Positions 9,987 to 18,358 of a DNA stretch of 58,034 bases are shown here, piece by piece; within the stretch, counting starts at the first letter, position 1, and each line of letters opens with the position of its first letter. Made by a program: the position numbers and the translations under genes. The stretch spans positions 1 to 58,034 of the forward strand of contig WTHC01000051.1 of assembly GCA_011523285.1 (NCBI GenBank). Reading direction: 5' to 3'. Source of the DNA: Nitrosopumilaceae archaeon. Its GTDB lineage: Archaea > Thermoproteota > Nitrososphaeria > Nitrososphaerales > Nitrosopumilaceae. The notes beneath the pieces were generated by a model, which was given only the letters and a program-made list of their open reading frames with translations, did no database searches and was not told where the DNA came from.

Positions 9987-10006
9987 CTTCTTTCTTTTTT
10001 ATTTTT
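9987..10006 (+). terminator. T-rich terminator after the ferredoxin gene
   Basis: A pyrimidine tract CTTCTTTCTTTTTTATTTTT begins directly after the ferredoxin TAG. Archaeal intrinsic termination uses such T-runs without a hairpin. It separates the ferredoxin from tRNA-Ser. Confidence 0.5.
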
Positions 10007-10052
10007 AAATTATAATTTAAACAAATTTTAATTAGTATTAATAATCATACAT

Positions 10053-10137
10053 GCAGAGATCGCTTAGCTTGGTATGGCGCGGGCCTTGAGAGCCTGTGTG
10101 TTATTAACACTCGAGGGTTCAAATCCCTCTCTCTGCG
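10053..10137 (+). tRNA. tRNA-Ser (anticodon TGA)
   Basis: Class II fold. Acceptor GCAGAGA/TCTCTGC, anticodon stem CGGGC/GCCTG closing loop CTTGAGA (anticodon TGA), long variable arm, T-arm GAGGG/CCCTC with loop TTCAAAT, discriminator G. The last 19 nt overlap the antisense 3' end of rfcS, whose stop codon lies in the T-loop. Confidence 0.95.
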
Positions 10138-11087
10138 TCATTTAAAGTACTTAATTCTGACAATAGTGCAGTTAATTGAATTTCAGGATTTGCTCCAACT
10201 AAAACCCTATAATCGTACTTTGCAATTGTTGTTATGATTTTATTCAAATTGTTTATTTTAATCTTAAAAACTGCTTGGTTCATAAATTTTAAAAAATCTA
10301 TTTCTGACATTCCATGCACTTTGATTAATTCAATCATTTTGTTACGTGCTTGTAAAATTTTTCCACCTAAAGCCAATGTTAATATTGTTTCTACTTCGTT
10401 TGTTTTGGTTAATCCTAGCACAGTCTTCACATTTTTTTTATTTATGCCGCCAATACTTGAAGTAGCTTGTAGTATATTTATAGCATGACGTAGATCTCCA
10501 TTAACGTAATCTGCTATCATTTTTAACCCCTCTTCATCATTTTTTATATTTTCGTTTTTAGATACAACACGTAAATGGGCAATAAGATCAACAGACAATA
10601 TTTTTGTAAATTTGAATACAGCGCATCTGCTTTGTAAAGGCTCTATAATTTTTGAAACATTATTGGCGATCAGGATGAATCTACAATATCTAGATGCATC
10701 CTCTATTATTCTACGTAACGCTGTTTGTGCATCAGACGTCATTTCATCTGCTTCATCTAATATTATCATCTTGAACGGAATGTCTACACTAAGTCCAGAA
10801 AACCTAGAAAATTTTTTGATTCTTTCCCGTACCATATTGATTCCTCGTTCATCTGATGCGTTTAATTCTAAAGTAAAATCTCTCCAATTTTCGCCTAAGA
10901 TTTCTTTGACAACACATAATGCTGTTGTAGTCTTACCAATTCCAGCAGAGCCTGAAAATAACAAATGTGGTAGCTCTCTTTCTTTTTTACAAAACGATAT
11001 TAAACTATGGATTATTTCTTTCTGATTAACAATTTCTGACATCTTAGAAGGTCTGTATTTTTCCACCCACATAATATTATCATACAT
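10119..11087 (-). CDS. rfcS: Replication factor C small subunit
   Basis: A 322-residue AAA+ clamp-loader subunit that loads PCNA. It opens WVEKYRPSKMSEIV, has Walker A GSAGIGKTT (residues 46-54), Walker B IILDEADEM, sensor 1 LIANN and the RFC box SRCAVFKF (Arg finger region), with a C-terminal collar domain. The partner large subunit is at 26255. The last six codons and the TGA stop lie inside the convergent tRNA-Ser gene, with the stop supplied by the antisense T-loop. Length matches archaeal RfcS, so the end is probably genuine. Confidence 0.96.
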   Translation of the reverse strand: MYDNIMWVEKYRPSKMSEIVNQKEIIHSLISFCKKERELPHLLFSGSAGIGKTTTALCVVKEILGENWRDFTLELNASDERGINMVRERIKKFSRFSGLSVDIPFKMIILDEADEMTSDAQTALRRIIEDASRYCRFILIANNVSKIIEPLQSRCAVFKFTKILSVDLIAHLRVVSKNENIKNDEEGLKMIADYVNGDLRHAINILQATSSIGGINKKNVKTVLGLTKTNEVETILTLALGGKILQARNKMIELIKVHGMSEIDFLKFMNQAVFKIKINNLNKIITTIAKYDYRVLVGANPEIQLTALLSELSTLNDAERGI

Positions 11088-11192
11088 TTAATTCATATTG
11101 AATAGTACACCATAATAAACAATACCTGGATCGCATAATTAGAACTATTAATTGAACTAACTAATAAATTCATTAAACCGTTATAATTAATA

Positions 11193-11702
11193 ATGATAAT
11201 GTATGCACAGATCAAATTGCACAAAATAAAATATAAACTTCAAAATGTTAAAGTATTATTTAAAACAGATCTTCAAATTGAGATCTCTGATATTAAAATA
11301 TATGGTAAGTATGGCGACATGTTAAATATACCTGGATGGGTTGCTGATATACTTGAATCTGGGAACTATGTGACAATTCAAAATGATAACATTGCAGATG
11401 AACTAAAACAATCATTGGTAAAAGAAAATTCTCAAGATGAATTTAATTTATCTACTCTTGACAAATATTTTTATATAAAAGTTAATTCATACCTTAAAAG
11501 GCTTCAATCTCAAGAACATAATGTGTTAGAAAGTTTATTGAAATCATTATTTAGGAAAAGACACGGTAAAATAATCAGACTTGCTGATTCTTCTAAACTG
11601 ACAAATGAATTATCTCATAAATTAACAATAGAAGAAATAGAATTTTATAACCAAATTTATGATACTAGCAAGCTTTTTACAAAACAAATATTTGATGATT
11701 AA
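11193..11702 (+). CDS. gins23: GINS complex subunit (probably Gins23)
   Basis: A 169-residue protein directly upstream of mcm. The N-terminal part looks like the GINS beta domain (stretch NIPGWVADILESGNYVTI), followed by a helical alpha domain around LKRLQSQEHNVLESLLKSLF. Beta-then-alpha order and mcm linkage fit Gins23 (the Psf2/Psf3 type) rather than Gins51. GINS joins MCM and the Cdc45/RecJ-like protein in the replicative helicase. ATG at 11193; a second ATG two codons later is possible. Sequence similarity is weak, so the assignment rests partly on context. Confidence 0.7.
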   Translation: MIMYAQIKLHKIKYKLQNVKVLFKTDLQIEISDIKIYGKYGDMLNIPGWVADILESGNYVTIQNDNIADELKQSLVKENSQDEFNLSTLDKYFYIKVNSYLKRLQSQEHNVLESLLKSLFRKRHGKIIRLADSSKLTNELSHKLTIEEIEFYNQIYDTSKLFTKQIFDD

Positions 11703-11706
11703 AAAC

Positions 11707-13788
11707 ATGAGTATCACTAAAACATATACACCATCAGCACTATCTGATTTAGCAAAAAACTTTTTAGTTCAATTTAAGGATAAAACTGACTCGTACAAAT
11801 ATGTTGAACAAATAGATGTTATGATGGCCAAAAATCTACATTATGTTGTAATAGATTATAACGATCTTGTATCAAATAGAGAAATAGAGATAAAATTTGA
11901 AGAACAAGCTGACAAAATTCTAGATGCTTTTAAAAGAGCAATCACAGAAATACTTAGAGAAAGATTCCCGCAATATGCAGAAAAGATAAAAAACGAAATA
12001 CGTGCCCGCATCACTAATTATCCAATTCAACGGAGTATTAGACAAATTAATGCAGAAATAATTAGTAAAATGACTAGTATATCTGGAATGGTAGTACGTG
12101 CATCTGAGATAAAACCACTTGCCAAAGAATTAGTTTATGTATGTCCTGAAGGCCACATTACTAATATTATTTTAGAAAGAGGATTGCGAATAAGCCCTCC
12201 TATGAAATGCTCTCATGATAAATGCACACATAGAGAACTAGGAATAGAATCTGAATCAAGTAAATTTATAGACTTCCAAATTGTTAGATTACAAGAACTG
12301 CCAGAAGATCTCCCTCCTGGTCAATTACCACATTATATTGATGTTACAGTTAAGCAAGATTTAGTTGATAATGCTAGACCTGGTGACCGTATAATATTAA
12401 CAGGTATAGTTAGAATAGAACAAGATCCTATACCTGGAGCTAAAACAAATAATGCTTTATACAGATTAAGGATAGATGGAAATAATATAGAATTTCTTGG
12501 AGGTCGTGGAACTAAAACGTCACGAAGTATTGAACGCGAAGAAATTTCTTTAGAAGAAGAAAAAATAATAAAATCATTATCAGAGTCTTCGGATATATAT
12601 AATAAATTAATAAATTCATTTGCGCCTCATATTCATGGACATTCATTAATCAAAGAAGCTATATTATTATTAATTGTAGGATCTACTAAAAAAATTCTTG
12701 TTGATGGAACAAAAATACGTGGTGATATTAATATTTTCTTAGTTGGGGATCCTGGCACAGCAAAAAGTGAAATGCTAAAATTCTGTGCCCGAGTAGCTCC
12801 GAGAGGACTATATACTTCTGGTAGAGGATCCACAGCAGCTGGTCTAACTGCAGCTGTAGTTCGCGATAAAACTGGTATTATGATGTTGGAGGCAGGAGCT
12901 GTTGTTCTTGGTGATCAGGGACTAGTATGTATAGATGAATTCGACAAAATGAAACCAGAAGATCGAAGTGCTCTACATGAAGTTATGGAGCAACAAACAG
13001 TTAGTATTGCAAAAGGTGGTATAGTGGCAACATTAAATGCTAGGACATCTATATTGGCAGCAGCAAATCCGATGTATGGAAAATATGATCCATTTAAAAA
13101 TATTACTGAAAATGTCAATTTGCCTATTCCGTTGTTAACTAGATTTGATCTAATATTTGTAGTTCGTGATATACCGTCACGAGAAAAAGATACGCAAATT
13201 GCCAAGCATATAATCAATTTACATTCATTAACAAATTATGATGAACCTGCTGCATCTATAGATGTTGACATTTTAACTAAGTATCTATCTCATGCACGAA
13301 AAATTAATCCTATGCTTACAAAAGATGCTGAACAAAGAATCTTGAAATATTATATGAAAATGAGGAATGTTGAATCTGAAGACATGATAACTGTTACTCC
13401 TAGACAATTGGAAGGATTGATCAGATTGGCCACAGCAAGAGCTAAGATATTGATGAAAGATCAAGTTGACGCTGATGATGCTGATAACGCAATACATCTA
13501 ATTCAGAGTATGCTCGAAAATGCTGGAGTTGATGTTAATACTGGTAAAGTTGATCTTGGAGTATTACAAGGCAAACCTAGAAGTGAGATATCAAAAATGC
13601 AATTTTTTATGGATGTATTGAAAGCATTGGAAGGAGATAATAAAAAACCAGTAGAAGAGAGATTATTCATAGACGAATTAATTAAATCTAATAGATTTAA
13701 AGAAGACGAAGCCAAAAATTACATCAGAAAGATGCTTTACGAAGCATCAATTTATGAATCAAAACCTGGTTATTATAATAGAGTTTAA
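11707..13788 (+). CDS. mcm: Replicative DNA helicase MCM
   Basis: A 693-residue hexameric 3'-5' helicase. The N-terminal domain carries a zinc-binding site starting at CPEGH (about residue 146) with CSHDKC downstream, then an OB fold. The AAA+ domain has Walker A GDPGTAKS (about residue 348), Walker B CIDEFDKM (about 409), sensor 1 AAANP and Arg-finger region TRFDLIFVV, with a C-terminal winged helix. I choose ATG at 11707, 4 nt after the GINS stop; the frame is open further upstream inside GINS. No intein is present. Confidence 0.97.
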   Translation: MSITKTYTPSALSDLAKNFLVQFKDKTDSYKYVEQIDVMMAKNLHYVVIDYNDLVSNREIEIKFEEQADKILDAFKRAITEILRERFPQYAEKIKNEIRARITNYPIQRSIRQINAEIISKMTSISGMVVRASEIKPLAKELVYVCPEGHITNIILERGLRISPPMKCSHDKCTHRELGIESESSKFIDFQIVRLQELPEDLPPGQLPHYIDVTVKQDLVDNARPGDRIILTGIVRIEQDPIPGAKTNNALYRLRIDGNNIEFLGGRGTKTSRSIEREEISLEEEKIIKSLSESSDIYNKLINSFAPHIHGHSLIKEAILLLIVGSTKKILVDGTKIRGDINIFLVGDPGTAKSEMLKFCARVAPRGLYTSGRGSTAAGLTAAVVRDKTGIMMLEAGAVVLGDQGLVCIDEFDKMKPEDRSALHEVMEQQTVSIAKGGIVATLNARTSILAAANPMYGKYDPFKNITENVNLPIPLLTRFDLIFVVRDIPSREKDTQIAKHIINLHSLTNYDEPAASIDVDILTKYLSHARKINPMLTKDAEQRILKYYMKMRNVESEDMITVTPRQLEGLIRLATARAKILMKDQVDADDADNAIHLIQSMLENAGVDVNTGKVDLGVLQGKPRSEISKMQFFMDVLKALEGDNKKPVEERLFIDELIKSNRFKEDEAKNYIRKMLYEASIYESKPGYYNRV

Positions 13789-13820
13789 CAAATGTATGCA
13801 TGATCATTAAAATAATAATT

Positions 13821-14090
13821 TTATATATGCCATGGAAGAGCATTATTAATTATTTTACCAGGCAATCTTTCTTTATTATCTATTAGAAATTTTTTTTCGA
13901 CTTCTTCAGATCTAAATTCGTCTGGAAGCATTATGGGAATTTCATCTATTATTGGATAAAATCTATTGCATTTTCTACAATATAAAACACCTTGTTCTAT
14001 GTTATCAGCTCTCAATTTTAATTCAAAGCATTCTAACGGAAAATATTTATCCATTGGACATACTAAAATGTCAAGTAATATTTTTTTCAT
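13821..14090 (-). CDS. Trm112-like zinc-ribbon protein
   Basis: An 89-residue protein with the Trm112/UPF0434 pattern: ILVCPMDKYFPL at the N-terminus, VLYCRKCNRFYPIIDEIPIMLPDE in the middle. It has an early Cys and a later CxxC, where family members can have four zinc ligands. Trm112 activates several RNA and protein methyltransferases in archaea and eukaryotes by covering their hydrophobic face. The start overlaps the end of the upstream gene by 20 nt, so it is the last gene of the minus-strand ilvE operon. Confidence 0.85.
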   Translation of the reverse strand: MKKILLDILVCPMDKYFPLECFELKLRADNIEQGVLYCRKCNRFYPIIDEIPIMLPDEFRSEEVEKKFLIDNKERLPGKIINNALPWHI

Positions 14091-14982
14091 GTTCTATATC
14101 TAAATAAATTGGAATATACTTCTTGCTAGATATTACTATTGCATTTATTATATTTTCTATATTTAGCATTTTATTTACATTGGCAACGTTATGATTATTT
14201 AATTCTACAGCAGACAAAAATTTTTGTATTTCTACTGATCGCACATACTTTACATATTGATCTAGATGTTGATACATTGGTAATAGACTATGATATGTTA
14301 TTGTACCATTATCGTAAATTACACTAAAATTTTTGTCATTAAAATGCATAATTAAATCTGATGAAACAATTGCAATTTTATTATTTTTAAATTCTAATGT
14401 TGTTGATATAAAATCATTGTATTTATGTTGTATTTTGTTTGTTATTGCATTTACCATTTCTGGCATTTCTGTAAATAACCATATTGTAGAAATTATGTTA
14501 GGTATTATTGCATCGTATATGCACTTGTAATTGTGATGTTTATTTTTACACATATTATGTGATTGTAGCATTAATAAATTTCCATGTTTTTTGGAATCCA
14601 GATAATTTTTAATTTGAATTGCGTTGTAATCTATACAATCTATAAAGCTATAATCTATTACGATTTTACTTTTGTCTACTGAATATTTTAATTTATTCCA
14701 ATAGCCAATTATTACATTTGGGTTTTCTATAAAAATATTTTTACCTAATGATATAAGATGATTTATTATTGATATTTCTTTTGTATTTTTAATCCATATA
14801 AATACAGTATTCAATTTTTCTAACTCTGGTAATTCATCTATTGTTAGACAATCTACAGATATTATATTATTGGATTTTCTATTTGATTTTTTGATTTCGT
14901 TGAATAATGTGTTGTGATCGATTGTCTGTATTAACATACGTGTATATTTATCCATCAACAATTCGTTGTTGTTAACATACAT
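14071..14982 (-). CDS. Gfo/Idh/MocA-like oxidoreductase homologue lacking a clear NAD motif
   Basis: A 303-residue protein. The segment TVFIWIKNTKEISIINHLISLGKNIFIENPN matches in layout the Gfo/Idh/MocA pattern in which a substrate-facing loop is followed by GKxVxxEKP (here ENP instead of EKP, which removes the catalytic Lys). The N-terminal GxGxxG dinucleotide motif is not seen. The C-terminal half fits the alpha/beta substrate domain only loosely. It may be a catalytically changed or non-enzymatic derivative. It lies between ilvE and the Trm112-like gene in one operon. Family call is tentative. Confidence 0.5.
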   Translation of the reverse strand: MYVNNNELLMDKYTRMLIQTIDHNTLFNEIKKSNRKSNNIISVDCLTIDELPELEKLNTVFIWIKNTKEISIINHLISLGKNIFIENPNVIIGYWNKLKYSVDKSKIVIDYSFIDCIDYNAIQIKNYLDSKKHGNLLMLQSHNMCKNKHHNYKCIYDAIIPNIISTIWLFTEMPEMVNAITNKIQHKYNDFISTTLEFKNNKIAIVSSDLIMHFNDKNFSVIYDNGTITYHSLLPMYQHLDQYVKYVRSVEIQKFLSAVELNNHNVANVNKMLNIENIINAIVISSKKYIPIYLDIEHEKNIT

Positions 14983-14992
14983 TATCTTTATG

Positions 14993-15904
14993 CTAATACA
15001 CCCTGGTAATCCAATTATAGAATTTTCTATCTTTGCCAGTGGTGATTTTGTTATACATGCACATTAACTCTTTTGTTATCTTGCCGCATTTTCCATCACC
15101 TATACTTTTATTATCTATTTCAATAATCGGAGTTATTTCTGCTGCAGTTCCTGTAAGGAAAATCTCATCTGATAAATATAATTCACTCCTAGTTATTTTT
15201 TTTTCTATCATATTGTAACCCATACTGTTAGATAATTTTATTACGGTATCTCTAGTTATGCCATCTAATGCTGAAGAACTTAAAGATGGTGTGATTATAC
15301 AATTATTTTTGATTATGAATATATTTTCTCCCGGGCATTCGCTCACATTACCTTGACTATCTAATAAAATAGCTTCGTCATATCCGTTGCGTTTTGATTC
15401 TTGTGTAGCTAAAATTGAATTAAGATAGTTGCCGCCTATTTTAGCTAATGGAAATAAATATGAATCATTTAATTTTCTCCATGATGATATACACGCAGTT
15501 ATCCCATTTTTATCAAATAGATCTTCCATAGGAAACATAAATATTCCAACTACTGTAGGGGCATTTTTAGTAACATGTAGATTTATACCATATTCTCCAA
15601 TAAAATAAACCGGTCTTATGTAACATGATTTATTCATTTTATTTTTAATACATAAATTAATTATAGCTTTTTTTATTTCTATATTGGAAAATTTTAGTGA
15701 TATTGAATAAAATTTACCCGAATTCCTAAATCTAATGATGTGATCATCTAATCTGAATATATATAAATTGTTAGAATTCCAATATGCTCTTATCCCCTCA
15801 AAAATAGAAGTTCCATAATGTAATGCATGTGTAGTGATAGGTACCATAGCTTTATTTTTTACTACATATTTTCCATTAAACCAAACAACTTTAGATATAT
15901 TCAT
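14993..15904 (-). CDS. ilvE: Branched-chain amino acid aminotransferase
   Basis: A 303-residue fold-type IV PLP enzyme that transaminates the 2-oxo acids to Val, Leu and Ile. It shows ITTHALHYGTSIFEGIRAY at the N-terminus, the PLP Lys in AKIGGNYLNS, NVSECPGENIFI, and DGITRDTVI plus FLTGTAAEITPI in the C-terminal half. Length is standard. The ATG at 15904 lies 16 nt after the stop of the upstream nucleotidyltransferase gene, in one operon. Confidence 0.95.
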   Translation of the reverse strand: MNISKVVWFNGKYVVKNKAMVPITTHALHYGTSIFEGIRAYWNSNNLYIFRLDDHIIRFRNSGKFYSISLKFSNIEIKKAIINLCIKNKMNKSCYIRPVYFIGEYGINLHVTKNAPTVVGIFMFPMEDLFDKNGITACISSWRKLNDSYLFPLAKIGGNYLNSILATQESKRNGYDEAILLDSQGNVSECPGENIFIIKNNCIITPSLSSSALDGITRDTVIKLSNSMGYNMIEKKITRSELYLSDEIFLTGTAAEITPIIEIDNKSIGDGKCGKITKELMCMYNKITTGKDRKFYNWITRVY

Positions 15905-15920
15905 TAGCTCTGATGCTCTT

Positions 15921-16538
15921 TTAGTTTTTTATATTTTTTGACCAGTATCCATTCATAGGAAACTTCATTCCTGTAATTCTTATTGTTGAGTCCTTTATAT
16001 CTGCAAATTTTTTTACTACGCGCCAATTTTCATTTATGATCCCAGCAACTTCTTTAGGAACATCTGACTCCCAATCCATTTTTTTGCCAATTGCAGATCT
16101 GTATATTTTATCTTTTACCGTTGTAGCAGATAGAATTCTTCTTGTTCCTTTTTTTGGTTTAAATCCATATATTTTTAGTAGACACCATTCGGCTTTATCT
16201 CCAGTATATGTAAGATAATTTTTTTCTATCCCTTTTAATATATTCTGCTTTAAAATCCATGATAGTGGTGATATTATTGGTGGCAGGTATCTCCAATATG
16301 GTGCATGAAAAGTATAATTTGAAGATATTGATATAGAATTTTTAAAAATAGATTGTAACATTTTTTTCCTGGTTTCGAAATTAAAAGGAAAACTACGACT
16401 ATTAACCTCAACGTCATTTTTTAGAAATATTACTGGCATTACAACCACATTGCTATAATTATTTATTAATTCGCTGATTATTTCTATATGTGAATTTGTT
16501 AATGGATTCAAATGAGCTAAATAAATGATTGTGGTCAT
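15921..16538 (-). CDS. Nucleotidyltransferase (cytidylyltransferase-like) superfamily protein
   Basis: A 205-residue alpha/beta protein. The N-terminus IIYLAHLNPLTNSH occupies the place of the G-x-F-x-P-x-H-x-G-H active-site motif; the Pro and last His are kept, but the first His is Thr and the Gly is Ser. A late SATTVKDKI resembles the ISxTxIR phosphate motif, and YTGDKAEWCLLKIYGF is an intermediate conserved-looking element. NMN adenylyltransferase-like activity is possible but the altered HxGH makes it uncertain. First gene of the ilvE operon. Confidence 0.6.
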   Translation of the reverse strand: MTTIIYLAHLNPLTNSHIEIISELINNYSNVVVMPVIFLKNDVEVNSRSFPFNFETRKKMLQSIFKNSISISSNYTFHAPYWRYLPPIISPLSWILKQNILKGIEKNYLTYTGDKAEWCLLKIYGFKPKKGTRRILSATTVKDKIYRSAIGKKMDWESDVPKEVAGIINENWRVVKKFADIKDSTIRITGMKFPMNGYWSKNIKN

Positions 16539-16554
16539 AACTAATGATATTATA

Positions 16555-16628
16555 TGGGGATGATGGGACTTGAACCCATGAACTCCAGTACCCGAAACTG
16601 GCAGTATACCATGCTAACCTACATCCCC
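16555..16628 (-). tRNA. tRNA-Pro (anticodon CGG)
   Basis: Acceptor GGGGATG/CATCCCC, anticodon stem CCAGT/ACTGG closing loop TTCGGGT (anticodon CGG), T-arm ATGGG/CCCAT with loop TTCAAGT, discriminator A. Confidence 0.95.
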
Positions 16629-16649
16629 AAAAACTACAAATCTATTACA

Positions 16650-17492
16650 TTAACCATAAGATTCGTATTTGACTTCAAAACTACCATCTTCTCTTTTCTC
16701 CCTCTCAGTAACAAAACCTTTTGGTTTTAGAAAATCCATCACTCCATCAATTGTTCCCTGCCATCCGCAAATGTAGAATATTGTATTTTCTTTTGTTATT
16801 TTTTCACCCACCAATAATTCTAGTGGTGATTTATCTCCATCTGTAGATCGTAGAAATGTTTCAACTCTACCATTTTGACCAGACCATGATCTGTTAGTAT
16901 GTTCTTGCGGTCTACTTATAGCTGCTCTATATTTAAAATTCCATTTGTCTCTACCTTTGTCAATGCTTTTATATTCCAAATCTGTTAGAACATCTCTGTA
17001 ACTTAGTTCATCTACATAGCTTGCGCCATGTAGTACTACTATTTCCCTCTTATCACTAGTTTCGTGTAAATGCTTCGCATAACTTACAAAAGGGGCAAGT
17101 CCTGTACCGCCTCCTATACAAATAATTCTTCTGCTGTCCTTTTCCCCATTAGCTAACTTCTCATTAATAGTAAACGCGCCTGTAGGCTTCAACCAATTTA
17201 TCTCATCTCCTGATTTTGCATTAAATAGCATTGTAGTAAGCCTTCCTGGCAATGGTTTTCGCACCCATCTTATGTATAACTCTATGTATTTTCTATTTTC
17301 AGGATTTGATGCAATCGAATATGCACGTCTTACCATCTTATTATTTTCTGCCGGGTTCTCCAGTCCTATTGTTATAAACTGACCAGCTTTGTACTCTGGT
17401 ACTACTTTATCCACAGGCTCCAATCTAAAAATAGATAAATCTTCTTTCAGTACTTGTATGAAAGAAATTACTGCTTTATTATCTGTAACCAA
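16650..17492 (-). CDS. Ferredoxin-NADP+ reductase-like flavoprotein
   Basis: A 280-residue FNR-family protein. The FAD domain has RRAYSIASNP (RxYS motif) and GRLTTMLF, and the NADP domain has CIGGGTGLAPFVSY and the terminal CGWQGTIDGVMDFL. There is no built-in iron-sulfur or haem domain, so it probably exchanges electrons with a separate ferredoxin, such as that at 9450. Start is TTG at 17492; a palindromic TATTTAAATA centred 25.5 nt upstream is its likely TATA box. Bacterial-type homologues are about 250-280 residues. Confidence 0.85.
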   Translation of the reverse strand: MVTDNKAVISFIQVLKEDLSIFRLEPVDKVVPEYKAGQFITIGLENPAENNKMVRRAYSIASNPENRKYIELYIRWVRKPLPGRLTTMLFNAKSGDEINWLKPTGAFTINEKLANGEKDSRRIICIGGGTGLAPFVSYAKHLHETSDKREIVVLHGASYVDELSYRDVLTDLEYKSIDKGRDKWNFKYRAAISRPQEHTNRSWSGQNGRVETFLRSTDGDKSPLELLVGEKITKENTIFYICGWQGTIDGVMDFLKPKGFVTEREKREDGSFEVKYESYG

Positions 17493-17605
17493 TTACTATA
17501 CCTACCATACAATATTTAAATATCTTGTGTTAATTAAGCGCATTTGGTCTATTTGGCTATATATACAAAGATTAAAATTTTATTCGATGCTGATATATTT
17601 TTCAT

Positions 17606-17679
17606 GGGCCGATCGTCTAGACTGGCAAGATGCGCCCTTGGCATGGGCGAGATCGTGGGTTCAAATCCCACCCGGTCCA
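17606..17679 (+). tRNA. tRNA-Ala (anticodon GGC)
   Basis: Anticodon stem CGCCC/GGGCG closes loop TTGGCAT (anticodon GGC). T-arm GTGGG/CCCAC, loop TTCAAAT. The acceptor GGGCCGA/CCGGTCC contains the G3-T70 wobble that identifies alanine tRNA, plus an A7-C66 mismatch. Discriminator A. Confidence 0.93.
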
Positions 17680-17998
17680 TTTAATATATTTAATATCAAA
17701 CAATTGTTTTTATCTCGTTTTAATTAAGTTTAATATACCTCATATTACATATTTATAAATGCTAGATCATTTTAACAATATATTTAGTTTCTAAACAGAT
17801 TTTCAAAAACTTAATTTTTTGTTTAACAAAAATCGTATTTTATGTATTGGATGATGATTATTCTATTCGAAATTTAATTTTATTTTTTTATTCGTGATTT
17901 AATGCAACATCCATTCTAATTTTTGTTCAAAAACAAGTTTATCATAACCAAATAACCTTATTCTTAGATTTAAATTATCCACAATATGATGAAATGAT
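17680..17998. other. 319-bp AT-rich gap before Alba with repeated TTTTTGTT motif
   Basis: No ORF or RNA fold was recognised. It holds a perfect inverted repeat TTTTTGTT-T-AACAAAAA (17816-17832) and a second copy of TTTTTGTT followed by CAAAAACAA (17920-17936), plus the Alba promoter near the right end. A TATA-like TTTATAAAT at about 17750 could serve an unannotated RNA, but nothing supports one. Confidence 0.5.
17966..17976 (+). promoter_or_regulatory. Promoter box (TATA/BRE) of Alba
   Basis: TAGATTTAAATT with TTTAAA centred 27.5 nt before the ATG at 17999, identical in box and spacing to the ferredoxin promoter; implies a leaderless mRNA. Confidence 0.7.
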
Positions 17999-18286
17999 AT
18001 GTCTAACGACAACAGAGACACCATATTCATTGGTAAGAAACCATTGATGGCTTATGTGACCTCGACATTGATTCAACTGGCAAATTTACCAGCAGTAAAT
18101 ATTAAAGCTAGAGGTCTTAGCATAGGTCGTGCAGTTGATGTAGCGCAAATCATATCACGCAAAACAGAAAATGCCGGATATTCTATAGGAGATATTAAAA
18201 TCGGTTCCGAAACTCTCGAATCTAAAGACGGCAAAACTAGAAATGTTTCAACTATAGAAATAGAAGTAAAACGTAATACATCATAA
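17999..18286 (+). CDS. albA: DNA/RNA-binding protein Alba
   Basis: A 95-residue Alba-fold chromatin protein. It begins with IFIGKKPLMAYVTSTL, has the nucleic-acid-binding core INIKARGLSIGRAVDVAQI (seen here as VNIKARGLSIGRAVDVAQ) and ends in a beta hairpin with ETLESKDGKTRNVSTIEIEV. Alba coats and bridges DNA and binds RNA. The Lys usually acetylated in Sulfolobus lies in the GKKP loop region. It is monocistronic, with its own promoter and a T-rich tract downstream. Confidence 0.95.
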   Translation: MSNDNRDTIFIGKKPLMAYVTSTLIQLANLPAVNIKARGLSIGRAVDVAQIISRKTENAGYSIGDIKIGSETLESKDGKTRNVSTIEIEVKRNTS

Positions 18287-18304
18287 AAACGCTCTTCACT
18301 TGAA

Positions 18305-18316
18305 TTTTTTCTTTTT
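18305..18316 (+). terminator. T-rich terminator after Alba
   Basis: TTTTTTCTTTTT lies 19 nt after the Alba stop, in the short convergent gap with padR; a typical archaeal T-tract terminator. Confidence 0.5.
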
Positions 18317-18358
18317 CTAAATTTTCATAATTTGATATAAAAAAATAATTTTGGTGGT

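Noticed and set aside
10612-11025. 137-codon plus-strand ORF opposite rfcS
   Set aside because: Antisense of the AAA+ domain of rfcS; no motif of its own.
17845-17900. Possible box C/D guide RNA (GATGATGA) in the gap before Alba
   Set aside because: A C-like box is present but no D box (CTGA) or second pair was found at the right spacing.
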